Shown in pieces: positions 31,956 through 39,214 of a stretch of DNA of 57,840 nt. Under the pieces are notes generated by a model. It saw only the letters and a program-made list of their open reading frames with translations, had not been told where the DNA came from and did not search any database. The number at the start of each line of letters is the position of its first letter. Position 1 is the first letter of the stretch. Made by a program: the position numbers and the translations under genes. Origin of the DNA: CAYNLG01 sp964397995. GTDB taxonomy: Bacteria; Planctomycetota; Phycisphaerae; FEN-1346. The stretch spans positions 1-57,840 of the forward strand of contig CAYNLG010000016.1 in the NCBI GenBank assembly GCA_964397995.1. The letters are read 5' to 3'.

Positions 31956-33518
31956 ATGCGCCAGTGGACGTGGATGGTAGTGGCCCTGGCGGCGTGCGCC
32001 CTGGCGGCGGCGCCGGCGGCGGCCCAGGACGAGGCGGTCGGCCCGGAGACGGCCAAGGAGCTGAAGGCGGCGTTCAAGGCGGCCCCGCTGGTCGTCCAGT
32101 TTGACGTCGCCATGGCTCAGGGCAACACGCAGGTGGACCCGCGGCTGGTCTGGGAGGCCCGGGGCGACCTGCTGGAGGTCCTCAAGGGGACGCTCCGGCC
32201 GGGGCCGGTCTCGGTGCACGTGGACAGCTTCATCCGGGCGTTCCAGGCATCGCGGACGGACTTGGCGGGGCGGCAGTACGTGGCGGCGCTTGCGCCGCTC
32301 GGGCCGGAGACGGAGCGTCGCTTCCAGCTCGCCGCCGGCCACGCCTATGCCGCTGACAGCCCGGAGGCCCGGTACCTGCGGGAACTGGCCGAGACGGCCC
32401 GGCAGCAGGGCGAGGGCGGACAGGACCTGCGCCTGCGGATCCAGCCGCTGGAGAAGGTCTTCCAGCCGACCGGGGCGAAGGCCGTCGAAGTGCGTCTCAC
32501 CAACACCGGCGACGATTCGGCGACGTACATCCAGGCGCCCATCGCCGAGCGCGACGGCAAGCTGTACCTGCCGGGCGACGGGCAGATCCGCGTGCGGGAC
32601 GCCCGGGGCAACGTGGTGCCGGACACGGGGAACGTGCTGGCGGGGGTGACGCCCCCGCCGCCGCCCACGCCCGCGCTGATTCTGCCGAAGGCGAGCTTCG
32701 TCGAGACGGTGGACCTGGCCAAGTACTACGACCTGAAGCCGGGGCGGTACACGCTGGCGCTGTTCCTGGCAAGTCCGGGGCTGGAGGGGCGGATTCCGTC
32801 CAACGGCCTGACGGTCCAGGTGGGGGCGGTGGACCTGCCGGAGGACACGGTCGGGATGCCGCTGGAGACGCTGTCGCCGGAGTCGCCGGCGGTCGAGCCG
32901 GTGCTGCGGGCCCGGACGGGCGACGGCATCGTCGATTTGCCGCACCCGTCAAGCTACAAGCCGAGCGCGGCGGTGTCGGGGCTGGCGGCGCTGCTGAAGC
33001 CGACGAGCAAGGTCTACGAGCTGGGCGAGCCGGTTTCGGTGGAACTGCGGCTCCTGAACGAGGGGCCGCGCACGCTGGCGCTGGACGCGCGGCTGGAGCA
33101 GACGCTCGCGCTGAACGTGGTGCCGGTGGCGGACAGCCCGCAGCCGACGTTCGTGCGGCAGGTGATCCCGTGGCCGGCCGAGGAGACGCGGCCGCAGGCC
33201 ATGGCGTACCTGCGCGAAGGCGGCTTCTGGGGCCGCGTCATCGACCTGAACATGCTGTACGGGCGGGACCTGGACAAGCTGCCTTCGCCGACGCCGGCCG
33301 AGATTGGCGCCGGCAAGAATCTCTCGTACGAGCGGTTCGGACGGAACCTGTACGGGTTCCCGAAGCCGGGGCTGTACCAGATCACCGGGACGTACACGGT
33401 GAAGCGGCGTCAGGCGGACACGAGCGACGGCCCGGCCGACAGCGCCTGGTGGGTCGGCCAGGTGCAGACGAACCCGGTGCTGGTACGGATTGTGGAGCGC
33501 GGGGCGGCCGTGCCGTAA
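31956..33518 (+). CDS. Hypothetical exported protein
   Basis: 520 residues from an ATG at 31956 behind CAGGAGAGG. A cleavable signal peptide (about 1-24, ending APAAAQ) is clear. The mature protein has no cysteine that I can see. It alternates beta-rich segments resembling Ig-like or transglutaminase-fold modules, for example VEVRLTNTGDDSATYIQAP, GRYTLALFLASPGLEGRIP and ELGEPVSVELRLLNEGPR. The two N-termini of beta modules (near residues 170 and 345) suggest two repeats. No catalytic motif was recognised. It is probably a periplasmic or cell-surface structural protein. Its neighbours, mutY and a helicase, give no functional clue. Confidence 0.72.
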   Translation: MRQWTWMVVALAACALAAAPAAAQDEAVGPETAKELKAAFKAAPLVVQFDVAMAQGNTQVDPRLVWEARGDLLEVLKGTLRPGPVSVHVDSFIRAFQASRTDLAGRQYVAALAPLGPETERRFQLAAGHAYAADSPEARYLRELAETARQQGEGGQDLRLRIQPLEKVFQPTGAKAVEVRLTNTGDDSATYIQAPIAERDGKLYLPGDGQIRVRDARGNVVPDTGNVLAGVTPPPPPTPALILPKASFVETVDLAKYYDLKPGRYTLALFLASPGLEGRIPSNGLTVQVGAVDLPEDTVGMPLETLSPESPAVEPVLRARTGDGIVDLPHPSSYKPSAAVSGLAALLKPTSKVYELGEPVSVELRLLNEGPRTLALDARLEQTLALNVVPVADSPQPTFVRQVIPWPAEETRPQAMAYLREGGFWGRVIDLNMLYGRDLDKLPSPTPAEIGAGKNLSYERFGRNLYGFPKPGLYQITGTYTVKRRQADTSDGPADSAWWVGQVQTNPVLVRIVERGAAVP

Positions 33519-33711
33519 AGGGACGCCCTTGACGGCGGGGCGGCGGCGCGATAGTCAGGAACGTGGCATGGGGCGAACGGCGCGGGTGCGCCGCTCGCCC
33601 CGTTTTGCGTACGGAAGGTCGGAAGGCAGGGATGCGGCGCCCGTGTCAGCCGCGGCGCTCGTGGCGCGCGCATCTGCCGGCGCCCGCCGAAGGCAGAGCC
33701 GCAAAACACCC

Positions 33712-33734
33712 GCCACGGGCAGGATGCCCGTGGC
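33712..33734 (+). repeat. Dispersed palindrome copy 4
   Basis: The stem is extended to 9 bp (GCCACGGGC/GCCCGTGGC) with loop AGGAT. The compensating change at the base of the stem (CC/GG versus the other copies) supports selection for pairing. It ends 21 bases before the helicase start codon. Confidence 0.8.
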
Positions 33735-33755
33735 ACGCACGACGCGGAGCCACGC

Positions 33756-36089
33756 ATGGCCGAGATGGCCGGGCCGTTCGACGCCTTTCTGGCGGACCTG
33801 ACGAGCGATCGCCATTACCGCGGCCAGGTCATCGCGGTGCGGCGGGTGCCGGGGCGCGAGGCCGCCTATGCCGCGCCCGAGGCCCCCCTGCCCGGCCCGC
33901 TGGCCGAGGCGCTCGCGGCGATGGGCATCGAGCGGCTGTACACGCACCAGGCCCGGGCGCTGGACCTCGTGCGCGGCGGGCGCGACGTGGTCGTCGTCAC
34001 CGCGACGGCGAGCGGCAAGACGATGTGCTACAACCTGCCGGTGCTCGAGGCGCTTCTCGAGGACGCCGACGCGACGGCCCTTTACCTCTTTCCGACCAAG
34101 GCGCTGGCCCAGGACCAGCTCGGGACGCTCAAGCGGTGGAAGGCGCACGCCCCGGCGCTCGGGGAGGCGCTGCGCCCGGCGACGTACGACGGCGACACGC
34201 CCCGCCACAATCGCCGCGCCATCCGCACCACCGCCAACGTCGTCCTGACGAACCCGGACATGATGCACGTGGGCATCCTGCCCTACCACCCGCGGTGGGC
34301 GACGTTCCTGAAGAACCTCCGCTACGTCGTCGTGGACGAGTGCCACCTGTACCGCGGCATCTTCGGGTCGAACGTGGCGATGGTGATGCGGCGGCTGGAG
34401 CGGGTATGCGCCCATTACGGGGCGAGGCCGCAGATGGTGTGCTCGTCGGCGACGATCGCGAACCCGGGGGACCTGGCGCGGGCGCTGACGGGCCGCGAGG
34501 TGGCGGTCGTCGACGCCGACGGGGCCCCCCGGGGGCCGCGCCTGTTCGTCCTCTGGAACCCGCCCCTGTTCGGCGAGGACCACCTCGCCCGCCGCAGCGC
34601 CAACATGGAGGCCACCGACCTCCTCGTGAAGCTCGTCCAGCGGGACGTGCAGACGATCGTCTTCACGAAGGCCCGGGTGGTGGCCGAGCTCGTTTACCGC
34701 TATGCCCGCGAGCAACTCGAAAAGGAGAGCCCGCCGCGGGTCGAGCGGATCCGGGCCTACCGCGGGGGGTACCTGCCGGAGGACCGGCGGGAGATCGAGC
34801 AGGCCCTCTTCTCCGGCAAGCTCCTGGGCGTGACGAGCACGAACGCCCTGGAACTGGGCATCGACGTCGGGTCGCTGGACGCGTCCATCCTGGTGGGGTT
34901 CCCGGGGACCATCGCCTCAACCTGGCAACAATCCGGCCGCGCGGGCCGCGGGGCACGCCAGTCGCTGACGATCCTGGTGGCGTACAACGACCCGATCGAC
35001 CAGTACCTGATGCACCATGCGACGTACCTGTTCGACCAGTCGGTGGAGCACGGGGTGATCGACCCGGGGAACCTGTACATCCTGGCGAGCCACCTGGGGT
35101 GCGCGGCCGCGGAGCTGCCGCTCGCGCCGGAGGACGCGGCCCGGTTCGGGCCGGCGACGGAGGCCGTGGCGGAGGCGGTGGCGGCCGACGGGAAGCTGAC
35201 GCGGATCGACGACCGGTACTACTGGTCGAGCGCGGAGCAGCCGACGCGCGAGACCGACCTGCGGACGATCTCGGACGACACGTTCACGATCGTGCGGACG
35301 GACACGCCCCGCCGCCAGGTCATCGGCCAGGTGGACGCGATCAGCGCCCCGGAGCTGGTGTACCCGAACGCGATCTACCTGCACGAGGGGGCGAGTTTCC
35401 TGGTGCGGGAGCTGGACTTCGACGGCCGCGTCGCCTACGTCGAGGCCGCCGAGGTCGATTACTACACCCAGCCGGTGCTGGCGGACAAGTGCAAGGTGAC
35501 CGAGGAGCGGGCGCGGAAGCCCTTCGGCCCGGCGACGGCGTGCTTTGGGCTGCTGGACGTGACGTGGGCGACCATCGCGTTCAAGAAGATCAAGTTCTAC
35601 ACGGGCGAGAACATCGGGCAGACGGCCCTGGACCTGCCGAGCCAGACGCTGGCGACGGCCGGCCTGTGGCTGATGCCGGAGACGGCGTTGCTGGACGACC
35701 TGCGAGGGGCGGGGCTGAAGCCGGTCGAGGGGCTGGTGGCCGTGCGGAACCTGATGCTGGTGTGCCTGCCGATGCTGGCGATGTGCGACCGGAAGGACCT
35801 GTCGGGGATCGTCGAGAGCGCGAACACGGGGCGGCCAACGGCGTTCCTGTACGACCGGTACTTGGGGGGGCTGGGGTTCGCCGAGAAGGGGTACGAGCTG
35901 ATCGGGCGGCTGCTGGCGATGTGCCGCAGCCTGGCCGCGCAGTGCCCGTGCGAGGAGGGGTGCCCGAGTTGCGTGGGCCTGGCGAACCTGCGCCCGCCGC
36001 TGCACCAGGACCCGGACCTGACGCACGGCTACGCGATTCCGTCGAAGGCGGCGGGGATGCTGATGCTGGAGCGGTTGTTGAAGGAATGA
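33756..36089 (+). CDS. MrfA/YprA-type DEAD helicase with DUF1998 zinc domain
   Basis: 777 residues. The helicase core has TATASGKT (Walker A), FPTKALAQDQ, VVDECHLYRG (motif II, DECH), CSSATIANP (motif III), TSTNALELGIDVG and QQSGRAGRG (motif VI). The C-terminal DUF1998/MrfA region ends with a zinc site CPCEEGCPSCVG. This is the family of Bacillus MrfA and yeast Hrq1. They are 3'-5' DNA helicases, and MrfA acts in mitomycin C repair. The start at 33756 has GGAG upstream. The palindrome copy sits in its leader. The nearby mutY gives a loose DNA-repair neighbourhood. Confidence 0.9.
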   Translation: MAEMAGPFDAFLADLTSDRHYRGQVIAVRRVPGREAAYAAPEAPLPGPLAEALAAMGIERLYTHQARALDLVRGGRDVVVVTATASGKTMCYNLPVLEALLEDADATALYLFPTKALAQDQLGTLKRWKAHAPALGEALRPATYDGDTPRHNRRAIRTTANVVLTNPDMMHVGILPYHPRWATFLKNLRYVVVDECHLYRGIFGSNVAMVMRRLERVCAHYGARPQMVCSSATIANPGDLARALTGREVAVVDADGAPRGPRLFVLWNPPLFGEDHLARRSANMEATDLLVKLVQRDVQTIVFTKARVVAELVYRYAREQLEKESPPRVERIRAYRGGYLPEDRREIEQALFSGKLLGVTSTNALELGIDVGSLDASILVGFPGTIASTWQQSGRAGRGARQSLTILVAYNDPIDQYLMHHATYLFDQSVEHGVIDPGNLYILASHLGCAAAELPLAPEDAARFGPATEAVAEAVAADGKLTRIDDRYYWSSAEQPTRETDLRTISDDTFTIVRTDTPRRQVIGQVDAISAPELVYPNAIYLHEGASFLVRELDFDGRVAYVEAAEVDYYTQPVLADKCKVTEERARKPFGPATACFGLLDVTWATIAFKKIKFYTGENIGQTALDLPSQTLATAGLWLMPETALLDDLRGAGLKPVEGLVAVRNLMLVCLPMLAMCDRKDLSGIVESANTGRPTAFLYDRYLGGLGFAEKGYELIGRLLAMCRSLAAQCPCEEGCPSCVGLANLRPPLHQDPDLTHGYAIPSKAAGMLMLERLLKE

Positions 36090-36147
36090 GGCCGGTTTGG
36101 TTTGACAGGGCAGGCCCGCGGGGCGACGATTCCCACAGGAGGCCGCC

Positions 36148-36453
36148 ATGGACATCGACAAACTGGGGCGGGTCGAGCGCGACGCCGTCGAGGACCTCGC
36201 GGCAAGGCTGCGCTAGCGGCTGGGCAACCAGCTGCGCGGCATAGGGCTCTACGGGTCGGCGGCCCAGGGCGAGGCCACCGCGACCTCCGACGTGGACGTC
36301 CTGGTGGTCGTCCGGGATCACACGGTGGATATTCGCCCCGAGGTCTTCTCTGACGTTTCAGATGTGGTCCTGGAACGGGACGTCCTGCCGGACGTCCACG
36401 TCACAAGCGAGGCCCACATGGCGCGGGTGCGTGAGTACCTCCGGCGCGGGTGA
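36148..36453 (+). pseudogene. Minimal nucleotidyltransferase interrupted by in-frame TAG
   Basis: Reading from the ATG at 36148, behind CACAGGAGG, gives a 101-codon frame broken only by TAG at codon 23 (36214-36216). Downstream lies the polymerase-beta nucleotidyltransferase signature LYGSAAQGEATATSDVDVLV, followed by VFSDVSDVVLERDVLPDVHV and a TGA at 36451. Intact relatives (MNT-domain proteins, often antitoxin-like partners of HEPN proteins) are the same length. The strong ribosome site and undamaged catalytic motif suggest recent inactivation by one base change. No HEPN gene follows. Translational readthrough cannot be excluded. Confidence 0.75.
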
Positions 36454-36470
36454 GAAAAGCCCAGTCCCTG

Positions 36471-36553
36471 TCGGCCCAAAAAAAGGCCGAACGGAGCCGC
36501 CGCGACCCCGTTCGGCAAATTTGGGTATCGCAGGGGGGAGAGACGATACCCAA
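36471..36553 (+). other. Cluster of three hairpins after the nucleotidyltransferase pseudogene
   Basis: Hairpin 1: TCGGCC (36471-36476) with GGCCGA (36485-36490), A-rich loop. Hairpin 2: GCCGAACGG (36486-36494) with CCGTTCGGC (36508-36516). It shares bases with hairpin 1, so the two exclude each other. Hairpin 3: TTGGGTATCG (36521-36530) with CGATACCCAA (36544-36553), a perfect 10-bp stem with purine-rich loop CAGGGGGGAGAGA. The remainder of the 311-base gap (36454-36764) has no gene. Confidence 0.6.
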
Positions 36554-36700
36554 TCCTGTTTGTCGCTTCGCCTTCGGCTAAGAGCCGCTAACGCCTTGCT
36601 GACCCTTTCCTCAAGCCACCTGATTGTTCGCATGCGGGCGGAAAAGGTCAAGCCCCCCGGCGCGGATTTTTCGCCCCGCCGCACCGGGGTCGCGCGGCGC

Positions 36701-36729
36701 TTGATTCCCCTCCGCCCCGGACCTATCAT
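36701..36729 (+). promoter_or_regulatory. Sigma70-type promoter for the TatD-phosphomannomutase pair
   Basis: TTGATT (36701-36706) and TATCAT (36724-36729) are separated by exactly 17 bases. The predicted start near 36736 leaves a 29-base leader before the ATG at 36765, which has GAGAGGGA as ribosome site. Confidence 0.7.
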
Positions 36730-36764
36730 AGCGCGCGACCGACGCCCCGGGAGAGGGAGACGCG

Positions 36765-37559
36765 ATGCGGTTTATCGACCCGCACATTCACATGACCAGC
36801 CGGACCACGGACGACTACGGCCTGATGGCCGAGGCCGGGTACGCCGCCGTCTGCGAGCCCGCCTTCTGGCCCGGCACGGACCGCCGGTACGCCGGCAGCC
36901 ACTTCGACTACTTCAACCACCTGACGACGTTCGAGCCGAAGCGTGCGGCCAAGCGGGGCATCCGGCACTTCGTGTTCCTGTGCGTGAACCCGAAGGAGAG
37001 CGAGAACGTCGCGCTCACGGAGGAGGTCCTCGCGGGCATCGCCCCGTACCTGGAGCGCGACACGGTCCTGGGCATCGGCGAGATCGGCCTGAACAAGAAC
37101 ACCGAGAACGAGATTCGCATGTTCCGGCGGCAGCTGGAGATGGCGGTCGAGCGGAACTGCCTCTGCGTCATCCACACCCCGCATGCCGCCGAGAAGGTCC
37201 AGGGCACGGAGATCATCGTCGACGTCCTCCTGGAGCTCGACCCGCCGCGCGACAAGATCGTCATCGACCACTGCACGGCCGAGACGCTGGACCTGGCGAA
37301 GCGGACGGGCTGCTGGACGGGCCTGACGGTGTACCCCGGGAAGCTCGCGCCGAAGGAGGCAGCGGCCCTGGTGCGGTCGCACGGCCCGGAGCGGATGCTG
37401 GTGAACTCCTCGGCCGACTGGGAGGACAGCGACCCGCTGGCGGTCGTGACGACGGTCGGCGTGCTGCGCGAGATGGACGTGCCCGACCAGACGATCGAGC
37501 AGCTGGTCTGGGAGAACCCGAAGACGTTCCTTGGCCAGAGCCCGAAGTTCCGGCTCTAG
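36765..37559 (+). CDS. TatD-like metal-dependent hydrolase
   Basis: 264 residues forming a TIM-barrel hydrolase. Metal ligands are visible: the HxH pair in IDPHIHM, the Glu in GIGEIGLN, His in VIHTPH and IDHCTAE, and the final Asp in NSSADWEDSDP. Standard TatD enzymes are 3'-5' DNases of about 260 residues. The HTPH and SSADW variants resemble the diverged EboB-like branch more than E. coli TatD, so the substrate is open. It is followed by phosphomannomutase on the same strand and shares its promoter. Confidence 0.8.
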   Translation: MRFIDPHIHMTSRTTDDYGLMAEAGYAAVCEPAFWPGTDRRYAGSHFDYFNHLTTFEPKRAAKRGIRHFVFLCVNPKESENVALTEEVLAGIAPYLERDTVLGIGEIGLNKNTENEIRMFRRQLEMAVERNCLCVIHTPHAAEKVQGTEIIVDVLLELDPPRDKIVIDHCTAETLDLAKRTGCWTGLTVYPGKLAPKEAAALVRSHGPERMLVNSSADWEDSDPLAVVTTVGVLREMDVPDQTIEQLVWENPKTFLGQSPKFRL

Positions 37560-37584
37560 GCCGCGACACGCTGGAGGCCCTGCC

Positions 37585-37737
37585 CTGCCTGCCGACCCGA
37601 TTCAGGACCGCCGGTGCCCGGGCGAGAAGTACGGCATCACCGAGCCCGTGTGCCGCGCCCGACGCGCCCGCCACTACCCCAAGTGCCGCGCGTGCAAGTG
37701 GAACACTGACGCGCCGCCAACGACGCCGGAGGACGCC
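37585..37737 (+). other. Possible CTG-initiated four-cysteine extension of phosphomannomutase
   Basis: This 51-codon stretch is open and in frame with the phosphomannomutase. It lacks ATG, but a CTG at 37585 lies 7 bases after GGAGG (37573-37577). The peptide contains CPGEKYGITEPVCRARRARH and YPKCRACKW, giving C-x12-C-x10-C-x2-C, a plausible zinc ribbon. A second ribosome site (CCGGAGG, 37726-37732) serves the ATG at 37738. It may therefore be an N-terminal extension, a separate coupled peptide, or chance. Confidence 0.4.
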
Positions 37738-39123
37738 ATGGACGTCGACCTGGACAAGGTCTTCAAATCGTACGACATCCGCGGGCTGGTGGACGAGCAG
37801 CTGACGAAGCCGTTCGCGTGGAAAGTGGGATTCAGCGTCGCCACGCACCTGCTGGAGACGCTGGACGAGGCCGCGCGCGAAACCCCGGAGGAGCATTGGA
37901 TCGTCGTGGGCCATGACATGCGGCCGACGAGCGAGGGGTACGCGAAGGCGGCGTGCGACGGGGTGCGCGCGGCCGGGTGCGGGGCCGTCGCGGTCGGCGA
38001 GATCGAGACGCCCGCCATCTACTACGCCGTCGGCCGCATGAAGGCGCTGGGCGGCATCCAGGTGACCGCCAGCCACAACCCCATCGCCTACAACGGCTTC
38101 AAGATCACCGGTCCGGGGTGCGTGCCGGTCGGCATGGGCTCGGGCCTGGAGCGCGTGCGCGCGATCTTCGAGACCCTGACCGACACCGACCGGATGCCCA
38201 CGGGGCCGCTCCGCCACCAGGACATCTCGAGCGGGTACCTGCTGCACGTCAAGAAATTCGCCGGGACCATCCGGCCAATGCGGATCGTCATGGACGCCTC
38301 CAACGGAATGGCGTCGAAGTGGGTGCCGAGCCTGCTCCGCGAGTTCAACGTGGACCTGGAGTCGCTGAACCTGGAGCGGGCCGGGCGGTTCCACCACGAG
38401 CCCAACCCGCTGCGCGAGGAGAACCTGGCGGAGCTGAAGGCCCGGGTGCGGGCCTCGGACGCGGCCCTGGGCATCTGCTTCGACGGCGACGCCGACCGGG
38501 TCGGCTTCGTCGACGAGACCGGCGAGACCGTGCCGAACGACCTGATCACGGCCCTGGTGGCGCCGACGTTCCTGAAGAAGGAGCCCGGGGCGACCATCGT
38601 CTACGACCTGCGGTCCAGCTGGGCCCTGCGGGAGGAGATCGAGAAGCACGGCGGCGTGCCGCGCCGCGAACGCGTCGGCCACAGCCACATGAAGGCCGCC
38701 ATGCGCGAGACGAACGCGCCGTACGGCGGCGAGCTCTCGGGCCACACCTACTTCCGCGACAACTACTACTGCGACTCCGCGGTCATCGCCCTGATGGTCG
38801 TCCTGACGGTGCTCTCGGAGGACCCGGACCAGACGCTGTCGGAGCGGGTCGCGCCGCTCCGCCGCTACGCCACCACCGGCGAGGTCAACTTCGAGGTCCA
38901 GGACAAGGACGCCATGATCAAGACCGTCGCCCAGACCTACAGCGACGGCACGGTCGACTTCCTCGACGGGGTGACCCTCGAGTTCAAGGACTGGTGGCTG
39001 AACCTGCGGCCGTCGAACACCGAGCCGTTCCTCCGCCTGACGCTGGAAGCCAGGACCACCCAGCTCCGGGACGAGAAGTACGAGGAGCTGATCGGAATTC
39101 TCGGCGAACCGTCGGAGCATTGA
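37738..39123 (+). CDS. manB: Phosphomannomutase/phosphoglucomutase
   Basis: 461 residues from an ATG at 37738 with CCGGAGG. The four-domain alpha-D-phosphohexomutase signatures are complete: phosphoserine loop TASHNP (Ser about 112), Mg loop DGDADR, sugar loop GELSGH, and phosphate loop RPSNTEP. The N-terminal FKSYDIRG is the usual PMM/PGM start. It interconverts mannose or glucose 6- and 1-phosphates, feeding GDP-mannose or glycan synthesis. The length is normal. An upstream in-frame cysteine-rich stretch may extend it. Confidence 0.95.
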   Translation: MDVDLDKVFKSYDIRGLVDEQLTKPFAWKVGFSVATHLLETLDEAARETPEEHWIVVGHDMRPTSEGYAKAACDGVRAAGCGAVAVGEIETPAIYYAVGRMKALGGIQVTASHNPIAYNGFKITGPGCVPVGMGSGLERVRAIFETLTDTDRMPTGPLRHQDISSGYLLHVKKFAGTIRPMRIVMDASNGMASKWVPSLLREFNVDLESLNLERAGRFHHEPNPLREENLAELKARVRASDAALGICFDGDADRVGFVDETGETVPNDLITALVAPTFLKKEPGATIVYDLRSSWALREEIEKHGGVPRRERVGHSHMKAAMRETNAPYGGELSGHTYFRDNYYCDSAVIALMVVLTVLSEDPDQTLSERVAPLRRYATTGEVNFEVQDKDAMIKTVAQTYSDGTVDFLDGVTLEFKDWWLNLRPSNTEPFLRLTLEARTTQLRDEKYEELIGILGEPSEH

Positions 39124-39214
39124 CCCCACAGCCCCGCGACGGCCCGGAAGCGGCACGTGCGGGGGCCAGGCCCGCGGCAAAATGGGCCTCGCGTGCGCGG
39201 GGTCGCGACGGCGT

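Noticed and set aside
28028..33734. Repeated palindromes considered as a CRISPR array
   Set aside because: Copies are hundreds to thousands of bases apart with genes between them. There are no regular spacers and no cas genes.
36214..36216. In-frame TAG considered as pyrrolysine or another recoded amino acid
   Set aside because: No pyl genes or recoding signals are visible, and the position is not near the catalytic motif. Simple inactivation is more likely.
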